A stretch of 64,000 nucleotides of DNA, taken from positions 224,200 through 288,199 of the forward strand of contig JAPLFG010000005.1 in NCBI GenBank assembly GCA_026390795.1, read 5' to 3'. The notes under the pieces were generated by a model, which worked only from the letters and a program-made list of their open reading frames with translations, had not been told where the DNA came from and made no database searches. Made by a program: the position numbers and the translations under genes. Below are positions 17,604 to 24,905 of this stretch, piece by piece. How positions within the stretch are numbered: the first letter of the stretch is position 1; each line of letters opens with the position of its first letter. Source of the stretch: Ignavibacteriales bacterium. GTDB taxonomy: Bacteria; Bacteroidota; Ignavibacteria; Ignavibacteriales; Melioribacteraceae.

Positions 17604-18920
17604 ATGTTCTGGATAAGCAAAACCATACATTATCTAAGCAGATTCAAGCGCCGCACAATATTACTCTTTGCTGTTATAGGTCCCGGTATAATAACGATGG
17701 TTGCCGATAATGATGCGGGCGGCATATCAACTTATGCGGTAACCGGTTCAAAGTATGGGTTCAATTTGCTTTGGGTATTTTTCATTCTTATACCGATGGC
17801 ATATTTTATTCAAGAAATGACTGTTCGTTTGGGTGCAGTAACAAAACGCGGTCATGCAGAAGCAATCTTTGACGGTTTCGGAAAATTTTGGGGTTGGTTT
17901 TCAATTTTTGATCTTGCAGTAGTTAATTGGCTTACTCTGGTTACAGAGTATATCGGCATGACAGAAGCAATGCTGATGTTTGGTGTTCCTCCGTGGATTA
18001 CATTTCTATTTGTTACAGCAATTTTGATGCTGGTCGTTCTCTCCGGTAAATATTGGACGTTCGAAAAAATTACACTATTGTTTTGCGTTTTCAATCTTGT
18101 TTATATACCTGCAGCATTATGGGCTATGGACACGCCTACAGCACCGGGCTGGGGTGCAGTTGCGGATGGTTTTATCAATCCGAAATTTCCCGGCGGCTTA
18201 ACTCAAGACTTAATTTTTATTGTGATGGCAAATATTGGAACTACAATTACACCATGGCAAATATTTTTTCAACAGAGTGCAGTTGTTGATAAAGGAATGG
18301 ATGTTAGAGATATTAAATATGGAAAGATAGACACGCTTGCAGGTTCAACATTAACCGGTATTGTTGCAGTTTTTATTATTATCGTTACAGGCGCCGCATT
18401 TTATTATCACTCTCCACAAATAATCATTCAAGATGCAAAACAATCGGCAGATGCTTTAGTTCCTTTACTTCCACACGGGCAGGGAGATTGGGCACGGAGA
18501 TTATTCGCAATCGGTCTTTTCGATGCTGGATTTCTTGGCGCTTTGTGTATCTCGCTTTCAACATCTTGGGCGGTAGGAGAAGTATTTGGCTGGGCGCACT
18601 CACTTAATAAAAGCGTTAAGGACGCACCTTGGTTTTATGTTGTTTACTTAGGAACATTGACAACAGCAGGCGCTATTGTGCTAATTCCCGGTGCACCGCT
18701 AATTACAATTACAATGTTCGTTCAGGTTGTAGCCGTTACGTTATTACCCGCGGCGTTAATGTTTCTAATTTTGCTTTTGAATGATGAAAATTTGATGGGC
18801 GAATACAAAAACACCCGGACACAAAATATTATTAACTGGGGCATTACAATTTTTGTAGTTCTTATCTCAACACTGTTCGGCCTAACTATCCTATTTCCCG
18901 AATTTATTAAGTTAGTGTAG
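17604..18920 (+). CDS. NRAMP (SLC11)-family divalent metal transporter with non-canonical metal site
   Basis: A 438-aa inner-membrane protein with about eleven hydrophobic helices and NRAMP-type helix 1 (GPGIITMVADNDAGG, residues 26-40) and helix 6 (NIGTTITPWQ, 210-219). In canonical Mn/Fe NRAMPs helix 1 has DPGN and helix 6 has MPH. Here they read DAGG (D37, G40) and TPW (T216), so Asp is kept but the Asn and the Met ligand are lost. Loss of the soft Met ligand argues against classic Mn2+/Fe2+ selectivity. Mg2+, as in NRAMP-related magnesium transporters, is a reasonable idea, since the next gene encodes MgtE-type cytoplasmic domains 10 bp downstream. Confidence 0.88.
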   Translation: MFWISKTIHYLSRFKRRTILLFAVIGPGIITMVADNDAGGISTYAVTGSKYGFNLLWVFFILIPMAYFIQEMTVRLGAVTKRGHAEAIFDGFGKFWGWFSIFDLAVVNWLTLVTEYIGMTEAMLMFGVPPWITFLFVTAILMLVVLSGKYWTFEKITLLFCVFNLVYIPAALWAMDTPTAPGWGAVADGFINPKFPGGLTQDLIFIVMANIGTTITPWQIFFQQSAVVDKGMDVRDIKYGKIDTLAGSTLTGIVAVFIIIVTGAAFYYHSPQIIIQDAKQSADALVPLLPHGQGDWARRLFAIGLFDAGFLGALCISLSTSWAVGEVFGWAHSLNKSVKDAPWFYVVYLGTLTTAGAIVLIPGAPLITITMFVQVVAVTLLPAALMFLILLLNDENLMGEYKNTRTQNIINWGITIFVVLISTLFGLTILFPEFIKLV

Positions 18921-18930
18921 GAGAAAATTT

Positions 18931-20214
18931 ATGGCACAATTAAATAATCATACTATTAAGATGCATGAGTTGCCATCGGGTACAAAAGAATTTAGATTTT
19001 TAAATTTTCTCGAGCTTATCAAACTGCCAGTTTGCGCCGGAAAGATTAAAGACAAAATCGGAAAGGTTACAGATATTGTATTTAAGCTTAGCGAACCATT
19101 CCCCGAAGCAATTGGAATTTACATCGAACATGGTTGGGGAAAACCTACAGAATTTGTTCAATGGGATAAAGTTATAAAGATTGAAGATGATGCAATTTTT
19201 GTTCAGAAACTTGAAGAAGGAAAAACTTATCCGCCTTTTGTTGATCAGCCCGGATGGATTTTAGTAAATGAGCATTTGATCGGCAGAACAATTCTTGATA
19301 TGGATGGAAGAAGAATTGAAGTTGTAAATGATGTTCATCTTCTTGAAACAAAAGAAAAAATGATAATCGTTCATGTTGATATTTCTTTCAATGGATTTTT
19401 ACGAAAGTGGGGATTCAGACGAATAAGAGTAATGAAAGATCAGTTGATACCATGGAAATATGTTCAGCCGTTATCTCTAGAAGATGCTGGAAGCAAAGAT
19501 AAGGTCTCACTTTCAATTACAAGAAATCAAATCAAAGAATTGCCCGCGGAAGATCTTGCAGATGCGTTGGAAGAACTTTCAGGCGAAGAACAGCAGGCTG
19601 TCTTTTCTGCTCTTGATTCAGAGACTGCAGCAGAAACATTGATTGAAGCTGAACCACGGGCTAAAAGACAATTGATGTCTAATCTACGCAAGGAAAGAGC
19701 ACAAAATATTTTATCCGAGATGTCAATTCCTCAACTCGCTAATTTGTTTTCAGTTCTTCCAAACGATGATGTAATTGAATTAATACAATTAGTACCCATA
19801 GCAGATGCAGAGAAGATTAGCAAGATACTATCGGAAAAAGAAGAAACTGCCCGCGTGATGATGACTTCAAATTATCTTGCAGCACCAAAAGAAAAGACAA
19901 CCGGTGAAATTTTAAAGTCATTAAAAAATTCGGATGTTGATCGAAGTAATATATCTTACATTTATGTAATCGCACCGGAAGATAATACTCTTCTTGGCGT
20001 AGTTGATTTAAGAGAACTTGTAATTGCACCGGATGAAACTACGTTGGCAGATATAATGGTTTCTCCGGTAGTAACTGCTGAAGAGGAAGATCTTAGAGAT
20101 GATCTTGAAGAATTATTTGCCAAGTATCATTACAGAATGATCCCGATTGTTGACAGACATGATAAACTTCTAGGCGTCATTAAAGATAAAGATATTTTAG
20201 CAGGAGCAGATTAA
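18931..20214 (+). CDS. Soluble PRC-barrel / MgtE_N / CBS regulatory protein
   Basis: A 427-aa cytosolic protein. Residues about 25-180 contain two PRC-barrel-like beta units (AGKIKDKIGKVTDIVFKL; IGRTILDMDGRRIEVVNDV). About 203-305 form an MgtE N-terminal helical superhelix (LPAEDLADALEELSGEEQ, IPQLANLFSVLPNDD). About 308-427 form a CBS pair (TTLADIMVSPVVTAEEEDL, YRMIPIVDRHDKLLGVI). These are the Mg2+/nucleotide-sensing parts of MgtE channels, but no MgtE membrane domain follows. It lies 10 bp after the NRAMP-like gene, so it probably controls that transporter in trans. Confidence 0.88.
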   Translation: MAQLNNHTIKMHELPSGTKEFRFLNFLELIKLPVCAGKIKDKIGKVTDIVFKLSEPFPEAIGIYIEHGWGKPTEFVQWDKVIKIEDDAIFVQKLEEGKTYPPFVDQPGWILVNEHLIGRTILDMDGRRIEVVNDVHLLETKEKMIIVHVDISFNGFLRKWGFRRIRVMKDQLIPWKYVQPLSLEDAGSKDKVSLSITRNQIKELPAEDLADALEELSGEEQQAVFSALDSETAAETLIEAEPRAKRQLMSNLRKERAQNILSEMSIPQLANLFSVLPNDDVIELIQLVPIADAEKISKILSEKEETARVMMTSNYLAAPKEKTTGEILKSLKNSDVDRSNISYIYVIAPEDNTLLGVVDLRELVIAPDETTLADIMVSPVVTAEEEDLRDDLEELFAKYHYRMIPIVDRHDKLLGVIKDKDILAGAD

Positions 20215-20237
20215 AAAAAATCAATCAGAGGTTGAAG

Positions 20238-20351
20238 ATGCCGCAAGTAAAAACAACTCCTATGGTAAAATTTGCCATGATATTTTTAAGATTGTATCTG
20301 ATTATAATGCTGGTACTGATCGGATTTAAATTTTTCAAAAGTATTTGGTAG
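20238..20351 (+). CDS. 37-aa single-pass membrane peptide in the metal-transporter operon
   Basis: A short gene 23 bp after the CBS protein, with AGAGG seven bases before ATG 20238 and TAG at 20349. The peptide is MPQVKTTPMVKFAMIFLRLY, then a strongly hydrophobic LIIMLVLIGF, ending KFFKSIW; one transmembrane helix with a basic C-terminus is evident. No family is recognised. Position and topology recall small membrane proteins that tune Mg2+ or Mn2+ transporters in other bacteria, which is inference only. Confidence 0.6.
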   Translation: MPQVKTTPMVKFAMIFLRLYLIIMLVLIGFKFFKSIW

Positions 20352-20419
20352 TATAATTTTCTCTTAACAATTATCTTTTAATGAGAATAGCGGATCAAAG
20401 CAAAAATTAAGTTCTACGA

Positions 20420-20596
20420 TTATTTTTTGATATAAGCGTTCAGACCAATTATCACATTTTTACCATCAACGAGACATTGCGTTGTAGTATTGCCGTGTGT
20501 AGTTGCTACTACTAAAGTTTTTCCTGAAGCACTTGGTGTTGGTTCCTGCAAATCAATGCTTATAAGAAGCTTTCCATTTTCGATTTTTACTTCCAT
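20420..20596 (-). CDS. 58-aa conserved-looking small protein
   Basis: ATG 20596 is preceded by AGGAG eight bases upstream and the frame ends with TAA at 20420. The 58-residue product begins MEVKIENGKLLISIDLQE, contains SASGKTLVVATTHGNT and ends VIIGLNAYIKK. The SASGKTLVVA-(S/T)-x-GN pattern resembles a small conserved protein I recall from scattered bacteria, of unknown function. No signal peptide or membrane segment. It points toward the metal-transporter operon from the opposite strand. Confidence 0.7.
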   Translation of the reverse strand: MEVKIENGKLLISIDLQEPTPSASGKTLVVATTHGNTTTQCLVDGKNVIIGLNAYIKK

Positions 20597-20721
20597 GTTC
20601 TCAATCTCCTAATTTAAAATTATGATATTCTGTAAATCAATATTCTCACTCATCATCTAATAAACATTTTGGACTAAACTAACTATTACGATTGGATTCA
20701 TTTTTATTATAAAGATCACGC

Positions 20722-21507
20722 TTAACTTATTTTTTTCATTAACGCTTTCACTCTGTCAGGATCAATTGGATTTGACCATATACCATTTACCTTAAAATAA
20801 GATCCGATAATGAGAGCGTCGCAATATTCAAAATATTGATTTACATTCTTTTCTGTTAAACCGGAACCGGCAATCACCGGAATATTAACATTCTCTTTCA
20901 CTTGTTTAATTTCATTTAAGGATGGTTCTTTACCAGTTGCGCTTCCTGTTATTATGACTCCATCGCTTAAAAAGAATTCCGCTGCTTTGGCTGTATCAAC
21001 AATATCCGTATCGGATGTAATTGAGTGCGAGCTGTGTTTTTTCTTGATGTCTGTAAATACTAATACATTCTCCGCGCCAATTTGTTTTCTGTAGCGTAAT
21101 AATTCACCTGCATCTGAATTGAACATACCTTCATCCGCAATGTGAGCAAATACAAATCCTTCTGCCCGTATAAAATCCGCTCCGGCAGAATGCGCGGCGG
21201 CAATTGCTTGTTTATTAGCACCGGCAAGGATCTGAATTCCGGTTGGCATTTCGAAATTCCTTTTGATCTCATATAATATTATGCTCATGAGCGATGTAAC
21301 TTCTGGTCCAACAATTCGATTAAGATAGGGAACATCATGCATATTTTCTATCATCAATGCGTTTAGACCACACGAGCGGTATAATGATGCCTCTGATTTT
21401 GCTTTATCGATAATTGCTTTGACGTTTCCAGAATATTTTGGTGTACCCGGTAAAGAATCAACGTGGATCATACCTATTATTGGTTTGTGATTATTAAATA
21501 GTTTCAT
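20722..21507 (-). CDS. BtpA/SgcQ family TIM-barrel protein
   Basis: A 261-aa protein with the family signature KPIIGMIHVDSLPGTP at the N-terminus, then LNALMIENMHDVPY, ADFIRAEGFVF, VIITGSATG and IPVIAGSGLTEKNV, giving a TIM barrel. BtpA is needed for photosystem I stability in cyanobacteria, while SgcQ-type homologues occur widely in non-phototrophs with unknown substrate, which is the more likely case here. It stands alone between the 58-aa gene and the GIY-YIG gene. Confidence 0.88.
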   Translation of the reverse strand: MKLFNNHKPIIGMIHVDSLPGTPKYSGNVKAIIDKAKSEASLYRSCGLNALMIENMHDVPYLNRIVGPEVTSLMSIILYEIKRNFEMPTGIQILAGANKQAIAAAHSAGADFIRAEGFVFAHIADEGMFNSDAGELLRYRKQIGAENVLVFTDIKKKHSSHSITSDTDIVDTAKAAEFFLSDGVIITGSATGKEPSLNEIKQVKENVNIPVIAGSGLTEKNVNQYFEYCDALIIGSYFKVNGIWSNPIDPDRVKALMKKIS

Positions 21508-21598
21508 AGTATTTTTAATTTATTTGGTATATCAATATATAACCTGGACAATTATTTCTCACCAAAACCTTAACAAAATATTAGTAAGTATATAGATA

Positions 21599-21841
21599 TT
21601 AAAAATGCTTCTTAGAAAATGTTCTACCGGAATTACTTTTCAAATATTTTTCGAAGGAGTAGGCTTTGTGCGTATCGGAGAATGAACTTGAAGTAGTAAG
21701 TTGCCAAAGTTTGTATTTTGAAGTATGAGCCGATCCCCCTTGATTATGCTTGTCTAAACGTCTTTTAAGATTAATAGCACAGCCGACATAATAATTTCCG
21801 GGATACTTGATACTCCCTAATATATAAACGTAATAAAACAT
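21599..21841 (-). CDS. Single-domain GIY-YIG endonuclease-like protein
   Basis: An 80-aa GIY-YIG (URI) domain. YVYILGS and YYVGCAINLKRRLDKHN hold the two strand motifs and the catalytic Arg; FEKYLKSNSGR holds the catalytic Glu. No DNA-binding domain is attached. Such solo domains are numerous in this group of bacteria and their function is unclear. It lies directly downstream of the tmRNA 3' end on the same strand, separated by a nested-hairpin spacer. Confidence 0.85.
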   Translation of the reverse strand: MFYYVYILGSIKYPGNYYVGCAINLKRRLDKHNQGGSAHTSKYKLWQLTTSSSFSDTHKAYSFEKYLKSNSGRTFSKKHF

Positions 21842-21863
21842 AGCAGAGTAGTACTACGTCGTA

Positions 21864-21959
21864 GTTTTGAGCGACAACATTCTAAAGCCGAACTTTTCGG
21901 CTTCGTCCCAAAATTCGGGATTATGCCGTATTCGGCTTCATTTTTCGCAAGCTCAAAAC
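21864..21959. repeat. Nested inverted repeats between tmRNA and the GIY-YIG gene
   Basis: Outer arms GTTTTGAGC (21864-21872) and GCTCAAAAC (21951-21959) are perfect 9-bp inverted repeats. They enclose AAGCCGAA/TTCGGCTT (21885-21903, 3-nt loop) and GCCG/CGGC (21925-21936), with a TCCC/GGGA pair in between. The whole 96-bp block can fold as a three-armed structure. It may be a processing/termination signal for tmRNA or a REP-like element. Confidence 0.6.
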
Positions 21960-21968
21960 GAAGTAAAG

Positions 21969-22317
21969 TGGAGGTGGCGGGAGTCGAACCCGCGTCCGAA
22001 ATTATAATCCAATGAACTTCTACACACATATTCTCTTTTTTGATTTCATCCCGTTAACATCAAGAGACAGATTTTAGCGGGACAATTCCGAAATTTAGTT
22101 CGCCTCTTCTATCCGGAAGTTCGATTCAGCTATCACGCCAAGCGGCGTTCTTTCAATCCCCGGCGTGAGTGGAACTGAAGAACGGCTGCGTAAATTACGC
22201 AGCTAAAGCGTAGTTATATTCGCCTTTTATCTTTTTTACCGTCGTTTAACGTGTCTACGGAGAACACGGTGTGCAATTCAAAGAACTGATAACCCCGTCG
22301 AAGCCAATGTCACCCCC
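21969..22317 (-). ncRNA. ssrA: Transfer-messenger RNA (tmRNA)
   Basis: Read on the minus strand, the RNA opens with GGGGGTGACATTGGCTTCGA at 22317 and closes with the tRNA-like T-arm GGTTCGACTCCCGCC and CACCTCCA at 21969. The first seven bases pair with CACCTCC (one G-U), A is the discriminator, and CCA is not encoded. The tag reading frame at 22224-22195 gives GEYNYALAA and stops at TAA; the full tag would be Ala plus this peptide. It rescues stalled ribosomes together with SmpB, which is not in the window. Confidence 0.95.
22195..22224 (-). other. tmRNA proteolysis-tag reading frame
   Basis: Within ssrA, GGC (22224-22222) is the likely resume codon, followed by codons for EYNYALAA and a TAA at 22195-22197. 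The C-terminal ALAA is the usual ClpXP/Lon-type degradation signal. The choice of the resume codon is inferred from similarity to GENNYALAA-like tags. Confidence 0.8.
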
Positions 22318-22340
22318 AGAAAAAAATTGAGAATGGAAAA

Positions 22341-22889
22341 TCATTTTTTCCACTCAACATCCGGGTGTCTTGACAAAAAATTTTCAAATCTAGCAAGAAC
22401 AAATAAAAGATCAGAAAGACGATTCAAATATACTTCTATTTGATCATTAATCCCTTCTTCTCTGGTTAACGCAACAACTTCTCTTTCGGCTCTCCGGCAA
22501 ACAGTTCTTGCATGATGTAATATTGCAGAAACTTTTGAGCCACCCGGTAAAATAAAATTTTTCAAAAGAGGAAGTTGTGAATCATATTTATCAATCAATG
22601 ATTCAAGTCTAGCTGTAAATGTAGAATCAATACGAGGTATCGTAAAATTTTTATTCCCGTTTTCAAGCGGAGAAGCTAAATCTGACCCTACAGTAAATAA
22701 GTCATTCTGTATCTCTGCAATAATATCTTTGAGTTCCGCAAAAGTAATTTCCGCTACTGCAACTCCTAGAATTGCATTTAGTTCGTCAACAATTCCATAA
22801 GCTTTAATTCTTAAATCGTCTTTCCGAACTCTTTTACCGCCAAAGAGAGATGTCTCTCCTTTGTCACCGGTCTTCGTATAAATTTTCAT
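22341..22889 (-). CDS. PduO-type cob(I)alamin adenosyltransferase
   Basis: A 182-aa ATP:corrinoid adenosyltransferase that makes adenosylcobalamin. Diagnostic text: IYTKTGDKGETSLFGGKRV at the N-terminus, IKAYGIVDELNAILG, and the C-terminal HARTVCRRAERE...YLNRLSDLLFVLAR. Its ATG overlaps the stop of ygfZ in an ATGA, so the two are probably translationally coupled. No cobalamin-dependent enzyme is in the window. Confidence 0.95.
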   Translation of the reverse strand: MKIYTKTGDKGETSLFGGKRVRKDDLRIKAYGIVDELNAILGVAVAEITFAELKDIIAEIQNDLFTVGSDLASPLENGNKNFTIPRIDSTFTARLESLIDKYDSQLPLLKNFILPGGSKVSAILHHARTVCRRAEREVVALTREEGINDQIEVYLNRLSDLLFVLARFENFLSRHPDVEWKK

Positions 22890-23980
22890 TTTGCTTCCGG
22901 CAGCTCATAAAATTTTAGTTCTACCTTTTTATTATCAGATTCGATCGTATAAAGTGCTCCCTTTTCCAATGCTTTCTTTCTGATAATCGCTAAACCTTTT
23001 TGTTCCGGTAATAGTTCAGCTTTGGATAAAGTTGTAATCTTTCCAACTTCATTATCAAGCGAATCATTTATAACGTATGATTCCGTTGGACAAACTGGAT
23101 CTTCCAATCCAACTTGTAAAAATCTTTTTTGCACTTTATCGTACGTATCAAGTCTTGCAATAACTTCCTGGCCGATATAACAACCCTTGGTAAAACTAAC
23201 TTCGTGAATAAGATTTACTTCATGAGGATTTGTTTCATTATTAATTTCATTGGGATAAACCGGAATTTTATTTTCAATTCTGAATGCGTCGAAGGCATCA
23301 TCACCAACTAGATTCAAATCGAAAACACTTTTGATGCTAAAAAGGTATTCAATAAAATCTACACTTTTTTCTGTGTTGATTAATACTTTGTAAATCTTGA
23401 TTCCATTTATTTCTTTTTCGACAAAAAAGTAAAACGTAAAACCGTCAACATCAAATCTTCTCACAGTAGTAAAATCAAGCGTGTTGATTTCTTTTCCAAT
23501 TAAGAGAGTTAAAAATGATTCCGATTGGCGCCCGATAAAATCAACAATCACAAAAGTGCCGGAGACATCTTTGATTGTAATATCTTCTGTTATGATGAAT
23601 CTATCAATCCAGCTGTAAAGCTGTCTGCTATTTTTCGAATTACCGATAAGAAGAAAATCATTTTCAAAACTTATAAGTGTAGTACGATCTATAAATCTTC
23701 CTTTTTCATTTAAGAAGAGTGTATTTCTCTTTTCCAGCACTTTTAAATCTTTTAGAGAATTTGATGAAACTCTGTGCAAAAAGTCTAATACATCTTTACC
23801 ACTCAATTGTATCAGCATCAATTCCGAGTTAACTCTTAAACCAATTCCGTTGCGCAGTGAATCAAACTCATCTTTAGCAGAAGTAAAACTTCTAAACACA
23901 GAATTTATTTTTACGTTATCCGGAAATCTTTTGTTCAAATAATCGGTAATAGATGACATTAGCTGGTTTTCCTGAAACAT
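22886..23980 (-). CDS. ygfZ: YgfZ/GcvT-fold folate-binding protein
   Basis: A 364-aa protein with the YgfZ signature KGCYIGQEVIAR, in which the Cys is essential in characterised homologues, and the GcvT-like N-terminal region (IQLSGKDVLDFLHRVSSN). YgfZ/IBA57 proteins use tetrahydrofolate and support assembly or repair of certain Fe-S enzymes. It is coupled to the downstream adenosyltransferase by a 4-bp overlap. The ribosome-binding site before ATG 23980 is weak. Confidence 0.9.
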   Translation of the reverse strand: MFQENQLMSSITDYLNKRFPDNVKINSVFRSFTSAKDEFDSLRNGIGLRVNSELMLIQLSGKDVLDFLHRVSSNSLKDLKVLEKRNTLFLNEKGRFIDRTTLISFENDFLLIGNSKNSRQLYSWIDRFIITEDITIKDVSGTFVIVDFIGRQSESFLTLLIGKEINTLDFTTVRRFDVDGFTFYFFVEKEINGIKIYKVLINTEKSVDFIEYLFSIKSVFDLNLVGDDAFDAFRIENKIPVYPNEINNETNPHEVNLIHEVSFTKGCYIGQEVIARLDTYDKVQKRFLQVGLEDPVCPTESYVINDSLDNEVGKITTLSKAELLPEQKGLAIIRKKALEKGALYTIESDNKKVELKFYELPEAK

Positions 23981-24008
23981 TTTATTCTTTTCTCATTTTT
24001 AAACTGGA

Positions 24009-24863
24009 TTAATATTTTCTGGACCATCTCGGGTTTTTATCCGAAATGTAAAGTTCCCTCTTCACGCTCCAATAAAACGGTATTGAATCGAGAACGCGTA
24101 TAGAATAAAGTGAATCTTGCCTCGTATTTCTTGTGAAAAGAAATTCGTAATAATCCGGGAATTTATCGTTGTTAATATTTGCAAGAGTTCTCTTTAATGC
24201 TATTCCGGCATAAGTCTCCATTAGATGAGGCGGTTTTCGCCAGCCATCAACCATAAAGAAGTTATAATTTCGATGACCGGAGATAATACCATCTTCGTAA
24301 TTAAGTTCTACGTACTTTATATTTTTTGCTTTCCAATTCTTAATTGTAATTCGATTGAAGCCGCCATGGATTGGGACTTCAGATTCCCAGAGTCTCTCGA
24401 ACTGTCCATCTTTACATTCAAATAAAGTCAGCCAGAAAAATGCGGTGCCGAGTTTTGTGCTGTCTAAATTGATATAGCTTGATTCATATCCGACTACATT
24501 TTGCGTTTCAATGTTGCGTTCACTCGGTTTTGATTTCGCAATTACTGAAAGTACAAAGTTTCCGCCATCTCTAAAGTAAACCACCGCTTCCTTCGGTACG
24601 TTGAAAGTGTAAGTTCTATCAAACTGAACGAGATAGGTTCCTTTTTCGTAATTGTTGAGAATAAATTCTTTTAAAGAGATCGTATCGCACTCAAACCGGT
24701 TTTTAGTCTGTTCTTTTTGAATATCAATATTGTAATTTCTGAGCTCCTCATCTTTAGCACTTGAAGTAGCGGCATCGCCCTCAGCTTCCCCCTTTTTGGA
24801 CGTACATGCAAGTGCCATTAATCCCAAAAGAGAAACCACTATAAATAATTTATAGAGTTTCAT
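24009..24863 (-). CDS. Lipoprotein of unknown function
   Basis: A 284-aa protein starting at ATG 24863 (AGGA seven bases upstream) with signal peptide and lipobox ALAC. The mature part is beta-rich (TYLVQFDRTYTFNVPKEAVVYFRDGG; VELNYEDGIISGHRNYNFF) and ends with basic-aromatic text. No family is recognised. An in-frame ATG at 24896 would place the signal peptide 11 residues too far in. It follows the M20 peptidase gene by about 40 bp. Confidence 0.7.
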   Translation of the reverse strand: MKLYKLFIVVSLLGLMALACTSKKGEAEGDAATSSAKDEELRNYNIDIQKEQTKNRFECDTISLKEFILNNYEKGTYLVQFDRTYTFNVPKEAVVYFRDGGNFVLSVIAKSKPSERNIETQNVVGYESSYINLDSTKLGTAFFWLTLFECKDGQFERLWESEVPIHGGFNRITIKNWKAKNIKYVELNYEDGIISGHRNYNFFMVDGWRKPPHLMETYAGIALKRTLANINNDKFPDYYEFLFTRNTRQDSLYSIRVLDSIPFYWSVKRELYISDKNPRWSRKY

Positions 24864-24905
24864 TGTACAATCCTGTTTAGTAAAAAAGAAATTCATTATC
24901 TAAAA

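Noticed and set aside
21817-22029. 70-aa open frame overlapping the tmRNA 3' end and the start of the GIY-YIG gene
   Set aside because: Its first part is the tRNA-like domain of tmRNA and the rest is the hairpin spacer; it is not a credible protein.
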